A stretch of 64,000 bases of DNA from Clostridium sp. KNHs205 (GCF_000702945.1 NZ_JNLE01000003.1:2093501-2157500), one strand, 5' to 3'; numbered from the stretch's first letter, positions 1 through 8,880 are shown. Notes: generated by a model not told the origin, from the sequence alone. Program-made: numbers and translations.

Positions 1-9
1 ACGCGGGAG

Positions 10-303
10 ATGATGAGAATGGAATATAAGGAAATCATGGATATAGTGATAGCGGAACTGAGTCAGCGTGCGCTTAGCAGGCAGCGTGAGGAGGATGAAG
101 CACTGGACCAAAAGATACTGCGGCGCATTGATGTGCGGGGAAGAATTGAACAGTGCATTTCTACTCTTAGTGAGCCGGAACAGCAACTTTTTCAGGAGTA
201 TTTTGAAATAACGTTGGATATCTCAGGGATGCAGGAAGGGTATCTTTATATGCAGGGAGCGAAAGATTGTGTGCGTTTTTTAAAAGACCTTGGGGCTCTA
301 TGA
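10..303 (+). CDS. Small ICE accessory protein (resembles DUF6809)
   Basis: A 97-residue, charged, mostly helical protein without signal peptide or membrane segment. It looks like the short proteins annotated DUF6809 that are scattered through clostridial ICEs, but I assign this only from general resemblance. Three in-frame ATG codons lie at 10, 13 and 19; the GGGAG just before them fits the third best, so the true protein may be 94 residues. It is followed by a 13-bp perfect hairpin. No function is proposed. Confidence 0.6.
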   Translation: MMRMEYKEIMDIVIAELSQRALSRQREEDEALDQKILRRIDVRGRIEQCISTLSEPEQQLFQEYFEITLDISGMQEGYLYMQGAKDCVRFLKDLGAL

Positions 304-329
304 CTCCAATTTTGCTGGTGAAAGAAATA

Positions 330-370
330 CAAAATAGGAAGCCATGGATTGCACATAGCTTCCTATTTTG
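330..370. terminator. Bidirectional hairpin between accessory gene and arsC
   Basis: Arms 330-342 and 358-370 are a perfect 13-bp inverted repeat (CAAAATAGGAAGC and its complement) with a 15-nt loop. It separates two convergent units, the small gene ending at 303 and the minus-strand ars operon ending at 441. The A/T-rich ends of the arms give a short U-run in either direction. Confidence 0.6.
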
Positions 371-440
371 CTCATGCTGAGAATACCACAAACATATTAA
401 AATTGTGTAACTTTAAGCAGATAAGTTTTGTAACAACGGA

Positions 441-854
441 TTACAAATCCTGAATTCTCTTTATAAGCAATAATATATTATTTTCAATCTGCTTTATAAC
501 CGTAATAAACTCGTCATCACATTTGCCGGTCGGATCATCAAGTCCCCAATCCTCTCGGTGCTTGCAGGGTAAAAAAGGACACTGAACATTGCAGCCCATA
601 GTAATAACAATATCTACTGGAGGAATTGAGGAAAGCAGCTTGGAACGCTGTGTTTTCTCCATATCAATGCCGTAAAGCTGTTTCATTAATCGAACAGCGT
701 CCTGATTGATCTGTGACTTTGTTTCTGTTCCAGCAGAATAGCTTTCAAACACATCAGCGGCAAGGTGTTTACCGAGTGCTTCCGCAATTTGGCTTCGGCA
801 AGAGTTGTGAACACAAATAAATGCCACCTTGGGTTTGTTTATTTCCTTATTCAT
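441..854 (-). CDS. arsC: Arsenate reductase ArsC (LMW phosphatase/thioredoxin type)
   Basis: Reduces arsenate to arsenite for export; cytoplasmic. The 137-residue protein has the phosphatase-like anion loop CVHNSCRSQ at residues 14-22 (nucleophile Cys14, Arg20), the later cysteine pair in TMGCNVQCPF used for the disulfide cascade, and the general acid segment WGLDDP. These mark the thioredoxin-coupled family of Gram-positive bacteria. It is the last gene of the minus-strand ars operon, 15 bp after arsA. The loop reads CVHNS where many homologues have CTGNS; this is still a CX5R loop. Confidence 0.92.
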   Translation of the reverse strand: MNKEINKPKVAFICVHNSCRSQIAEALGKHLAADVFESYSAGTETKSQINQDAVRLMKQLYGIDMEKTQRSKLLSSIPPVDIVITMGCNVQCPFLPCKHREDWGLDDPTGKCDDEFITVIKQIENNILLLIKRIQDL

Positions 855-869
855 GAAAGACCTCCCTTT

Positions 870-2603
870 TTATAGCTCTCTTAGCTTATCGCCCTTTATA
901 TCATCTGCGTGCCAAGCGATTAAAGCAAAATTTCCACTTGTATGTTCCGCTATCTTGTTTATCCACGGAATTTCATTGCTGGCTTTTGCAGCTAACAGGG
1001 CGTTTGTTGTTTTTGTATGATAAAGAGAAGAATTCACAAGCCACCACTTTGTAGCAATATTGGCACGTTTCAAGTCTTCTTCCAGACGTAATGCTTCGTA
1101 AACTGGGGTAGCTTCAGGCAAGGCTACAATAACGACTGCTGTTTCAGCACTTCGCAGACGTGGCAGCAGCTTTCTTACGGAATCGGGGATATTGCCTTGT
1201 GTCCTCTGAACCTCTTTATGATAGCTCAATGTAGAATCCAATAGCAGAAGTGTATGCCCTGTAGGTGCGGTATCAATGACAACAATTTCATTTTCGGCAC
1301 GCTCTACAACTTCCGCAAAAGCTCTGAATACGGCAATTTCTTGTGTACAAGGAGAACGCAGATCTTCTTCGATATAGGCAATATCTTCTTCCGACATGGT
1401 TTCCCGTGCCTTTGTTAAAACTTCCTCCTGATAGCGTGCCAGTTCCTTATGCTCGTCAATATGGCTCATGATAATGCCGCTGTTTTCATCGAGAACATAT
1501 TTTAAGTGTGCTGCTGGGTCAGTAGTAGTTAAATGCACCTTTTTACCCTTTTCAGAAAGCCCTAAAGCAATAGCGGCAGCAAGTGTAGTTTTTCCAACAC
1601 CGCCTTTTCCCATCGTAAAAATGACTTTTTTGCCACTATGGTATAGGTCATCAATGACATCCTTTAGCTGGGGAACATGCTCTGCTTTCATGGTTTCGTC
1701 ACTGGTGACATAGCCATCCTTTGTTAGCAGTGACCTGACATTCTCCATACCTGTAATGTTGTATGCCCTCAAAGGAACCATGTAGGTTGTAATGGCCTGT
1801 AATGGTTTTGGCATATTTGCAAGGGCGCTTTGCTGTTTATTGTAAAGATTTTTAGAAATGGTGTCATCATAATCAGCCAACACCCCATTGATTACCATAG
1901 ACTGATTGCATACACCAAGCTCCGCTAATTCGTAAGAAGCCCGCTCTATTTCTTTGAGGGGGGCCGTTTCGGGGCGGGTTACAAGAATTAAGGTTGTTTG
2001 TGCGCCGTCTGTCAGTGTTTCAACCGCAGCTTTATACATTTCCTTTTTACTTTCAAGCCCGGATAACTGTCCCAAACAAGAGGCACCATGTGTGCTTTCG
2101 CTGATGAAATTGCTCCACGCAGAGGGAAGCTGCAACATTCTAAGGGTATGCCCGGTCGGCGCGGTATCGAAAAGAATGTGGTCGTATTTTTCTTCCATCT
2201 CTTTATTGGTAATGAAGTTGGAAAACTCATTGAAAGCGGCAATCTCTACTGTGCAGGAACCAGAAAGCTGTTCTTCCATATTAGCGAGGACTGATTCCGG
2301 AAGTTTACCACGATAAGGCGAAAGCACGCTTTCCCTGTATTCTGTCGCTGCCTGTATAGGGTTAAGGTTTGCTACATCCAGATTGGGTACTTCTGCAATG
2401 GGCGTGGCTTTCCCTGAAAGCGGGGTGTCAAACACATCCTGCAAGTTGGAAGCCGGGTCTGTGCTGACAAGAAGAATTCTTCTGCCGCTGTCCGCAAGAT
2501 TTACCGCCGTTGCACACGCTACAGATGTTTTCCCGACACCACCTTTACCTGTGTAAAACAAGTATTTCGTTAAGGTGATTTTGTTTGGGTCAAAGATTTG
2601 CAT
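870..2603 (-). CDS. arsA: Arsenical pump-driving ATPase ArsA
   Basis: Two-domain ATPase of 577 residues that energises arsenite efflux and takes As(III) from ArsD. Both halves carry a P-loop of the deviant Walker type: GKGGVGKTS at residues 19-27 and GKGGVGKTT near residues 331-339. Each half also has the signature DTAPTGHTL, the ArsA/Get3 hallmark. The length matches bacterial duplicated ArsA. It sits between arsD (20 bp upstream) and arsC. Its partner pump here is Acr3 rather than ArsB, a combination common in Firmicutes. Confidence 0.95.
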   Translation of the reverse strand: MQIFDPNKITLTKYLFYTGKGGVGKTSVACATAVNLADSGRRILLVSTDPASNLQDVFDTPLSGKATPIAEVPNLDVANLNPIQAATEYRESVLSPYRGKLPESVLANMEEQLSGSCTVEIAAFNEFSNFITNKEMEEKYDHILFDTAPTGHTLRMLQLPSAWSNFISESTHGASCLGQLSGLESKKEMYKAAVETLTDGAQTTLILVTRPETAPLKEIERASYELAELGVCNQSMVINGVLADYDDTISKNLYNKQQSALANMPKPLQAITTYMVPLRAYNITGMENVRSLLTKDGYVTSDETMKAEHVPQLKDVIDDLYHSGKKVIFTMGKGGVGKTTLAAAIALGLSEKGKKVHLTTTDPAAHLKYVLDENSGIIMSHIDEHKELARYQEEVLTKARETMSEEDIAYIEEDLRSPCTQEIAVFRAFAEVVERAENEIVVIDTAPTGHTLLLLDSTLSYHKEVQRTQGNIPDSVRKLLPRLRSAETAVVIVALPEATPVYEALRLEEDLKRANIATKWWLVNSSLYHTKTTNALLAAKASNEIPWINKIAEHTSGNFALIAWHADDIKGDKLREL

Positions 2604-2623
2604 TGAGGAACCTCCTTTCCCTT

Positions 2624-2998
2624 TTAGCAGCAGTTCCCGTCAGAACAGCAGCAACCGCCTTGTTTTACGGATTTTGCTTCGGTCAAATAGCTTGCGGGAA
2701 CCTCCAGCAAAGAAACAAGTTCCTCATTGGTTGGATAGCGGCCAGTCATCACGATTTTTTCATCGATCATAACAGCGGGCAACTCCGCAACACCTTTTTC
2801 ATTGATAAAGGTGTTGATCGTTTTGTTATTGACAAAAGCCATCGGTGCACCGCTTAGATTAAAGCGGTCAACTACCACTCCGTTCTTTTTCAGTGCATTT
2901 AAAACAGTAGAAATGCGGAGCAGCTCGGGGTCAACACTCACACCGCAAAGGCCGGTGTCACAGCACATGGCAGGTTCAAATATTTGCATTTTTTTCAT
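2624..2998 (-). CDS. arsD: Arsenic metallochaperone ArsD
   Basis: Delivers arsenite to ArsA and is a weak operon repressor in studied systems. The 124-residue protein has the required vicinal cysteines Cys12-Cys13 and Cys18 (PAMCCDTGLCGVSVDP) and a thioredoxin-like fold pattern. It ends in a second cysteine cluster (CCCSDGNCC), a tail seen in many ArsD proteins. It is placed directly before arsA, as usual. Confidence 0.93.
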   Translation of the reverse strand: MKKMQIFEPAMCCDTGLCGVSVDPELLRISTVLNALKKNGVVVDRFNLSGAPMAFVNNKTINTFINEKGVAELPAVMIDEKIVMTGRYPTNEELVSLLEVPASYLTEAKSVKQGGCCCSDGNCC

Positions 2999-3021
2999 GA
3001 TAAATCTCTCCTTCTATATGA

Positions 3022-3513
3022 TTATATTAAATTGCTTCTTCGTTCCATAAGAACGGTATTACGCCACTGTCCAAAACGGTCTTGCCCAATTCGTTCACGG
3101 AATCCCACTTGACGAAATCCGCATTTTTCATGCAAACGAATGCTTGCTTTGTTGTCAGCCATAATTCCCGACTGCAGTGTCCAGATTCCATATTTTTCAG
3201 ATTGCTTTGACAGAAAGTTCAGTAGTTGGTTCCCTGCACCTTTTCCTCTATGAGTATCATGGATGTAAATACTGACTTCCGCCACGCCACGATAAACACA
3301 GCGGCTTGACACAGGAGTTAACGCTGCCCAACCGGCAATGACATCACCATCGGTTATTACAAAGCGGCATTGCTTGATATGCGACTGGTCAAATTCTTCA
3401 TAAGTGGGACATTCCGTTTGAAATGTTGCAAGGTTGGTATCCATACCTTGCTGGTAGATTTCGCTGACTGATTTCCAGTCACCTTTTTGCATTTCTCTAA
3501 TTTTGTAATTCAT
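3022..3513 (-). CDS. arsN1: GNAT N-acetyltransferase, ArsN1 type
   Basis: A 163-residue GNAT enzyme of the phosphinothricin acetyltransferase family. Motif A is visible as HDTHRGKGAGNQLL, and the C-terminal half has the family segment MADNKASIRLHEKCGF. ArsN1 proteins acetylate the organoarsenical antibiotic arsinothricin; the location inside an ars operon supports that role over general PPT resistance. I chose the ATG at 3513 (protein MNYKIREMQ) because an upstream ATG at 3546 adds residues not typical of the family. The chosen start overlaps the end of acr3 by 17 bp, suggesting coupling. Confidence 0.8.
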   Translation of the reverse strand: MNYKIREMQKGDWKSVSEIYQQGMDTNLATFQTECPTYEEFDQSHIKQCRFVITDGDVIAGWAALTPVSSRCVYRGVAEVSIYIHDTHRGKGAGNQLLNFLSKQSEKYGIWTLQSGIMADNKASIRLHEKCGFRQVGFRERIGQDRFGQWRNTVLMERRSNLI

Positions 3514-4558
3514 TTTGAGGAAACCAGCCTTTCGTTTTATTGACAAATTTTACAAGCAAGAGCATAACCGGCACTTCTGTCAGAACGCCAACGGTACAGA
3601 CAAGCACCACCGGGGAAGTTGGCCCGAAAAGTGCAATCGCTACAGCCACCGACAGTTCAAAAAAGTCCGACGCACCAATGAGTGCGGCAGGAGCCGCAAC
3701 ATTATGGGGCTGCTTTGTTATCTTGCACATCCAATAGGCAAAGGCGGCAGTGAGGACATTTTGCAGGATCAGCGGAATAGCAATCAAAAGGACATGTAAG
3801 GGGTTTTCCAGTATGGCATCTCCTTGGAATGAGAAGATGATAACCAGTGTCAGGAGAAGTCCAACAGTTGTAACATTATCAAATTTAGGGATAAACCTTT
3901 GCGTGAAATATTCCTCGCCTTTGTTTTTTACCATGAAATATCGGGTAAGAAAACCGCCCACAAGAGGAACGACAACAAATAGAACAATGGAAAGAATCAA
4001 TGTATCCCACGGCACAAAAATATTCGTTACACCCAGCAGAAAGGATACAATCGGGACAAATGCCACGAGGATAATCAGGTCATTGACTGCCACCTGCACT
4101 AAGGTATGAGCAGGGTCGCCTTTGGTCAGATTACTCCAAACAAATACCATTGCGGTACAGGGGGCTGCACCCAGCAAGACGGCTCCGGCGACATAGCTTT
4201 GTGCAAGCTCGGTCGGTATGAACGTATTAAAAACAACGTAGAAAAAGAAGGAGGCAAGACCAAACATGAGAAATGGTTTAATCAGCCAGCTTGTTCCGCT
4301 GGATATAAGAAGCCCCTGCGGATTATTGCGTACATTTTTGATGGACTGAAAATCCACTTTCATCATCATGGGGTAAATCATCACCCAGATGAGTATAGCA
4401 ATCGGAATGGATATTTGTGCGTACTCAAAGCGGCTTAAGAATTCAGGAATACCAGGAAGGAAGTTGCCGATTAAAATTCCCGCTGCCATACAGATCAGCA
4501 CCCAAATTGTAAGGTATTTTTCAAAGAAGCCAATACCAGTGTTTTTCTCCTTACTCAT
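3497..4558 (-). CDS. acr3: Arsenite efflux transporter Acr3
   Basis: Membrane exporter of arsenite, about ten transmembrane segments, 353 residues with the start chosen here. The conserved segment GAAPCTAMVFVWSNL contains the essential cysteine of Acr3 in TM4. An open frame extends 165 bp further upstream, but this runs through arsR in another frame. The ATG at 4558 has an AAGGA upstream and overlaps the arsR stop by 8 bp, so arsR and acr3 are translationally coupled. It is not ArsB: the sequence is of the bile acid/Acr3 superfamily. Confidence 0.93.
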   Translation of the reverse strand: MSKEKNTGIGFFEKYLTIWVLICMAAGILIGNFLPGIPEFLSRFEYAQISIPIAILIWVMIYPMMMKVDFQSIKNVRNNPQGLLISSGTSWLIKPFLMFGLASFFFYVVFNTFIPTELAQSYVAGAVLLGAAPCTAMVFVWSNLTKGDPAHTLVQVAVNDLIILVAFVPIVSFLLGVTNIFVPWDTLILSIVLFVVVPLVGGFLTRYFMVKNKGEEYFTQRFIPKFDNVTTVGLLLTLVIIFSFQGDAILENPLHVLLIAIPLILQNVLTAAFAYWMCKITKQPHNVAAPAALIGASDFFELSVAVAIALFGPTSPVVLVCTVGVLTEVPVMLLLVKFVNKTKGWFPQNELQN

Positions 4559-4886
4559 TGTCATCACATCCTTTGCAGCAGCCCGTATCTTCTTTGCAGA
4601 TGCAGTTTTCCTTATCAGAGGTGATGGAGCAGAAAAATTGTTTTGTCTTGCCGATGGTTTCCTCGTCCAAAGAGTAATACGTCCATTTGCCCTCGTTTCG
4701 GCCTTTGACAAGACCACATTCACATAGAAGTTTCATGTGGTGGGATAGCGTAGATTGGGACATTTCAAATTTCTCTAAAATCATGCAGGCGCAAAGCTCT
4801 CCGCAAGAGAGCATATCAACAATCATAGCCCTTTTGGGGTCGCCCAGCGCCTTAAACACTTTTGTATTTTCCAAATAGTTTTCCAT
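4551..4886 (-). CDS. arsR: Arsenic-responsive repressor ArsR
   Basis: SmtB/ArsR winged-helix repressor of 111 residues. The metalloid site is the CxC pair Cys32/Cys34 in GELCACMILEKF, followed by the recognition helix MSQSTLSHHMKLL. As(III) binding releases it from the operator. It is first in the operon and likely autoregulates through the promoter at 4922-4950. The cysteine-rich C-terminus (CICKEDTGCCKGC) is an extra feature that could bind metalloid. Confidence 0.95.
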   Translation of the reverse strand: MENYLENTKVFKALGDPKRAMIVDMLSCGELCACMILEKFEMSQSTLSHHMKLLCECGLVKGRNEGKWTYYSLDEETIGKTKQFFCSITSDKENCICKEDTGCCKGCDDNE

Positions 4887-4921
4887 ATTGGCACCTCACA
4901 TTTATATTCTTCGATATGACT

Positions 4922-4950
4922 ATTATATGCACCAAATCGAAAAGTGTCAA
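4922..4950 (-). promoter_or_regulatory. ars operon promoter
   Basis: Read on the minus strand: TTGACA (4945-4950), exactly 17 bp, TATAAT (4922-4927); both hexamers are perfect consensus. The arsR start lies 36 bp downstream. A/T-rich imperfect dyads around CATATCGAAGAATAT, just after the -10, are the probable ArsR operator. Confidence 0.88.
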
Positions 4951-5010
4951 TATGAAATTGATTTTATAATTAGTAAAACCTTGATTTCCATTTCCTAATC
5001 ATTATTTTTT

Positions 5011-5039
5011 AAGCCGTCACAAACTGTGGCGGCTTTTTC
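5011..5039 (+). terminator. Intrinsic terminator ahead of virB4
   Basis: Stem 5011-5021 paired with 5025-5035, loop of 3 nt, followed by a T-run in the + direction. No + strand gene ends just upstream; the nearest gene is the divergent arsR. It may be a remnant of the backbone unit that the ars cargo interrupted, or an attenuator of the transfer operon. Confidence 0.7.
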
Positions 5040-5080
5040 AATACTCAAAATCAAAATCAAAATCAGAAAGGAAGAAGCCC

Positions 5081-6910
5081 ATGGCAAGAAAAGTGAAACC
5101 CAAAGCTCAGCCACAAGAGGAGGTGTGGATACAAGAATTTCTGGATATGATCGCCCCTTCGGTAATCAAGTTTAATGCCGACCATTTCATCTGCGGCAAT
5201 ACCTATCGCTGTGTGTGGGCGCTCCGGGAATATCCTACTGCGACCGATGAACAGGCTATCCTCCGGCACCTTGGGGAGAAAGATGGCGTTACCCTGCACC
5301 TTTATACTCGACATGTCACCCCAGTGGAGGAAAAGAAAATCATCACAAACGCTGCCAACAAAAACCGGATGCAGAGAACCAGTACGCAGGATCTCCAGCA
5401 GACCGTGACAGCAGAGTCAAATCTACAGGATGTGGCTACCATAGTGGCCCAGATGCATCGGAGCCGGGAGCCTCTGCTCCATGCCGCTGTATACATTGAG
5501 CTGACATCCCATGATTATGACCAGCTGAAGCTCCTGCAGACGGAAGTCCTGACAGAGTTGGTACGCTCCAAACTTAACGTGGATCGGCTGATGCTGCGCC
5601 AGCAGCAAGGTTTTATCTGCGTAATGCCCTCCGGCTGGAATGTGTTTGGGGATCAGTTTGAACGGGTGCTGCCTGCCAGCTCGGTCGCAAATCTGTATCC
5701 CTTTAATTACTCCGGAAAAACCGACCCCAACGGTTTCTACCTCGGCAGGGATAAGTTCGGCAGCAATATTCTGGCGGACTTCAACCGCCGCGCCGATGAC
5801 AAGACCAACGCCAACATCCTCATTCTTGGAAATAGCGGTCAGGGTAAGAGCTACCTGTTAAAGCTGATCCTGTGCAACCTGCGAGAATCCGGTATGCATA
5901 TTATCGGGTTAGATCCGGAAATGGAGTATGAGGATCTGACCATCAACCTCGGGGGCTGTTTTATCGACCTTATGTCCGGCGAGTTCATCATCAATGTACT
6001 GGAGCCAAAAAGCTGGGATGAAACTGGTGATCCCAAAGATATGGATGCACCCCAGGCATTCCGCCAGACCAGCAAGCTCAGCCAGCATATCAGCTTTCTA
6101 AAGGATTTTTTCCGCACCTACAAGGACTTTACGGACCGGGAGATCGACACCATTGAGATCATGCTGGGAAAGCTCTATGAAAAATGGGGCATCACGGACC
6201 ACAGCAATTTTGATCGCTTGAATCATTCAGATTACCCGATTTTATCTGATCTGTATGACCTCATTGAAAAGGAATACAAGGGCTTCGATGAAAGCCACCG
6301 CCAGCTCTATACAGCGGATTCTCTTCGGGAAATCTGCCTTGGACTTCACTCCATGTGTAAAGGAGCGGAGTCCAAGTTTTTTAACGGCCATACCAATATC
6401 ACCAGCAATGATTTTATTACCTTCGGTGTCAAGGGTGTGCTAAATGCAAGCAAGAATTTGCGTAACGCCTTGTTGTTTAACGTGCTTTCCTACATGAGCA
6501 ACGAACTTTTAACCACCGGAAATACTGCGGCCAGCATCGACGAGCTGTACCTGTTCCTGACGAATCTCACCGCCATTGAATACATTCGTAACTTCATGAA
6601 GCGCGTCCGTAAAAAAGAAAGTGCTGTTATCCTGGCTTCACAGAATCTGGAGGATTTCAACGTGGAGCATATCCGTGAGCTGACCAAGCCCTTATTCTCC
6701 ATTCCAACCCACCAGTTCCTGTTCAATGCAGGCTCCATAGATGCAAAGTTTTACATGGATACGCTCCAGCTGGAGAAATCCGAATATGAGCTGATCCGCT
6801 ATCCCCAGCAGGGCGTGTGTCTTTATAAATGCGGCAATGAGCGGTACAACCTGATGGTTCATGCACCAGAGCATAAGGCAAAGCTGTTCGGAAAAGCCGG
6901 AGGTCGCTGA
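5081..6910 (+). CDS. VirB4-like conjugation ATPase (CD1110 type)
   Basis: Powers the type IV secretion channel at the inner face of the membrane. The 609-residue protein has a Walker A motif GNSGQGKS near residues 250-257 and a Walker B-like acidic stretch (SIDELYLF) near residue 485, followed by the segment RVRKKESAVILASQNLEDF typical of TraE/VirB4 ATPases. The N-terminal 220 residues are the CagE/TrbE-like part. The start has a GAAAGGAAG ribosome site 9 bp upstream. In this ICE family the gene usually follows VirB6 and PrgI, which are not in the window. Confidence 0.88.
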   Translation: MARKVKPKAQPQEEVWIQEFLDMIAPSVIKFNADHFICGNTYRCVWALREYPTATDEQAILRHLGEKDGVTLHLYTRHVTPVEEKKIITNAANKNRMQRTSTQDLQQTVTAESNLQDVATIVAQMHRSREPLLHAAVYIELTSHDYDQLKLLQTEVLTELVRSKLNVDRLMLRQQQGFICVMPSGWNVFGDQFERVLPASSVANLYPFNYSGKTDPNGFYLGRDKFGSNILADFNRRADDKTNANILILGNSGQGKSYLLKLILCNLRESGMHIIGLDPEMEYEDLTINLGGCFIDLMSGEFIINVLEPKSWDETGDPKDMDAPQAFRQTSKLSQHISFLKDFFRTYKDFTDREIDTIEIMLGKLYEKWGITDHSNFDRLNHSDYPILSDLYDLIEKEYKGFDESHRQLYTADSLREICLGLHSMCKGAESKFFNGHTNITSNDFITFGVKGVLNASKNLRNALLFNVLSYMSNELLTTGNTAASIDELYLFLTNLTAIEYIRNFMKRVRKKESAVILASQNLEDFNVEHIRELTKPLFSIPTHQFLFNAGSIDAKFYMDTLQLEKSEYELIRYPQQGVCLYKCGNERYNLMVHAPEHKAKLFGKAGGR

Positions 6911-6947
6911 TGACCACCCGAAACATAGGGCGAAGGGAGGATAGTCT

Positions 6948-8000
6948 ATGGACATGAGAGAGCAGCGCTTCGGCATTGAGATAGAGATGACCGGCGTGAC
7001 CCGCGAACAGGCGGCAAAGGTTGCTGCGGAATACTTCGGAACCGACAGCCACTATGATGGAACCTTTTATAATACCTACTCTGCTTTGGATTCGCAGGGA
7101 CGTAAGTGGAAGTTTATGAGCGATGCCAGCATCACGTCGCAGCGTAAGTCCGGGCGTCAAACCATATCAGCTTCGGATGAATACAAAACCGAGATGGTCA
7201 GCCCGATCTGCCGCTGGGAGGATATCGAAACCGTGCAGGAGCTAATTCGAAAGCTGCGTGATGCCGGTGCCATTGCAAACTCCAGCTGTGGCATCCATGT
7301 GCATGTGGATGCCTCCCCCTTTGATGCCAATACCCTGCGAAACATCACCAACATCATGGCTGCCAAGGAGGATATGATCTACAAGGCACTGCAGGTAACC
7401 GTAGCCAGACAGCACCGCTGGTGCAAGCCGGTGGACAACCGTTTTCTGGAAGAACTCAACCGCCGTAGACCCAAATCGCTGGAGCAGGTCAGCCGTATCT
7501 GGTACGACGGAGAGGATGGCCGCCACGAGCATTATCACGATAGTCGTTATCATTGTCTTAACCTTCATAGTGTGTTCCAGAAAGGTACGGTTGAGTTCCG
7601 TTTATTCAACAGCACCACCCATGCCGGTAAGATCAAGTCATACATTCAGCTGTGTATGGCAATTTCCGCACAGGCCCTGAATCAGAAGTGTGCCAGCCGT
7701 ACAAAGACCCAAAGCACCAATGAAAAATACACCTTTCGCACCTGGCTTCTGCGCCTTGGACTCATCGGGGATGAATTTAAGACTGCAAGGCTTCACCTGC
7801 TGGAGCATTTGGATGGCTGTATTGCGTGGAAGGACCCTGCGCAGGCTCAGCAGCAAAAGGAACGATTAAGGCAGAAAAAAGAAAAGGCTCTGGCTGAAGA
7901 AGCACAGACACCCTCCACGCAATTGGAGCAAATAGATGAAAATGAGCAGGAACAGGCCGGGGCTGATGAGCAAAGCCCCGGCCTTTCTATGTCAATGTAA
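6948..8000 (+). CDS. Amidoligase family protein
   Basis: A 350-residue ATP-dependent COOH-NH2 ligase-like protein related to glutamine-synthetase-fold amidoligases. Visible family features are the N-terminal FGIEIEMTG strand with acidic metal ligands, the CGIHVHVDAS motif and the TVEFRLFNSTT strand near residue 215. The substrate is unknown; family members are predicted to form gamma-glutamyl or peptide amide bonds. It is followed by a gamma-glutamylcyclotransferase-like gene, a known partner. The C-terminus is a Gln/Glu-rich linker ending in GLSMSM, a tail shared with other proteins of the element. Confidence 0.82.
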   Translation: MDMREQRFGIEIEMTGVTREQAAKVAAEYFGTDSHYDGTFYNTYSALDSQGRKWKFMSDASITSQRKSGRQTISASDEYKTEMVSPICRWEDIETVQELIRKLRDAGAIANSSCGIHVHVDASPFDANTLRNITNIMAAKEDMIYKALQVTVARQHRWCKPVDNRFLEELNRRRPKSLEQVSRIWYDGEDGRHEHYHDSRYHCLNLHSVFQKGTVEFRLFNSTTHAGKIKSYIQLCMAISAQALNQKCASRTKTQSTNEKYTFRTWLLRLGLIGDEFKTARLHLLEHLDGCIAWKDPAQAQQQKERLRQKKEKALAEEAQTPSTQLEQIDENEQEQAGADEQSPGLSMSM

Positions 8001-8016
8001 AAGGAGGTATTCAAAT

Positions 8017-8520
8017 ATGAAAAATGAAACTCTGTATATTGCCTATGGCAGTAATCTGAATCTGCCGCAGATGTCTTTTCGGTGCCCCACTGCCAAGGTG
8101 GTGGGAGTAAGCGAAATCAAGGACTATGAACTATTATTCCGCGGCAGTCGCAGCAGTGCTGTTGCAACTGTGGAACCGCTTGTGGGTTCCAGCGTTCCGG
8201 TGCTTCTGTGGAAGGTTCGGCCCAAGGATGAGCTTGCACTTGACCGCTATGAGGGTTACCCGAATTTTTACCGCAAGGAGCTGTTTCCTGTGGAGCTGGG
8301 CGGACGATCTGTTAATGCCATGGTGTATGTGATGAATGATGGTCATTCGCTGGGTGCGCCGTCAGATTACTATCTCAATACGATTTTGGAAGGCTACAAA
8401 TCTACAGGCTTTGATTCGGATTTTCTGGAGCAGGCGGTGGAGAAGTCCATCCGCATGGCACAGGAGGAGCAGGAAGCAGAGCTGGAACAGGGCAATCTAT
8501 TTGGACAGAGATGGTGGTAA
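8017..8520 (+). CDS. Gamma-glutamylcyclotransferase-like (AIG2/GGCT) protein
   Basis: A 167-residue protein with the substrate-binding loop YGSNLN at residues 9-14 and the catalytic-glutamate region LDRYEGYPNFY. GGCT proteins cyclise gamma-glutamyl amines to release 5-oxoproline. The ATG at 8017 follows AAAAGGAGG at the right distance; a longer frame from 7936 overlaps the amidoligase and is unlikely. It starts 16 bp after the amidoligase, so the two probably form and hydrolyse (or remodel) the same amide adduct. Confidence 0.83.
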   Translation: MKNETLYIAYGSNLNLPQMSFRCPTAKVVGVSEIKDYELLFRGSRSSAVATVEPLVGSSVPVLLWKVRPKDELALDRYEGYPNFYRKELFPVELGGRSVNAMVYVMNDGHSLGAPSDYYLNTILEGYKSTGFDSDFLEQAVEKSIRMAQEEQEAELEQGNLFGQRWW

Positions 8521-8551
8521 AAAAACAAGCCGTACCTTGCGGTACGACCTG
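8517..8551 (-). terminator. Terminator of the XRE regulator gene
   Basis: On the minus strand a 13-bp stem (ACAGGTCGTACC side, GCAA tetraloop) is followed by a run of seven T. It lies directly after the stop codon of the regulator gene at 8554. Confidence 0.8.
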
Positions 8552-8553
8552 TT

Positions 8554-8880
8554 CTACTTATCTTCTTTCTGCATCGCTTCCATAGTCGCGTACAGAATGC
8601 GCAGTTGGCTTTCATTGCATTGTCGCATGCGCCTCTCGGTTTTACGAAAGGCTTCATCCTCGCGTTCAGGGAAAAACAGTGCATCCAGCGAAAGGTTCAA
8701 TGCCTGAACCAGACGATACAGCAAATCAATGGAAGGTTTACGGTGTTCACTCTCAATATGCTTTAAGTGTGTGGGCGTAATACCGACCAGCTCTGCCAAT
8801 GCTTCGTGGGTGTAGTGCTTATCCAGCCGCGCCGCCCGGAGCGCAGAGCCCAAGACACCCTTTTGTAATTTGTTATCCAT
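8554..8880 (-). CDS. XRE-family transcriptional regulator
   Basis: A 108-residue protein with a Cro/C1-type helix-turn-helix in residues 10-65 (THEALAELVGITPTHLKHIE, then KPSIDLLYRLVQAL). It is the only minus-strand gene in the transfer block and is divergent from the gene at 9002. The intergenic region holds inverted repeats overlapping a promoter, so it probably represses or activates the following transfer genes and itself. Confidence 0.88.
   Translation of the reverse strand: MDNKLQKGVLGSALRAARLDKHYTHEALAELVGITPTHLKHIESEHRKPSIDLLYRLVQALNLSLDALFFPEREDEAFRKTERRMRQCNESQLRILYATMEAMQKEDK

Noticed and set aside
4565-4723. Upstream extension of acr3
   Set aside because: It overlaps arsR in another frame and adds residues not seen in Acr3 proteins; the start at 4558 is coupled to the arsR stop.
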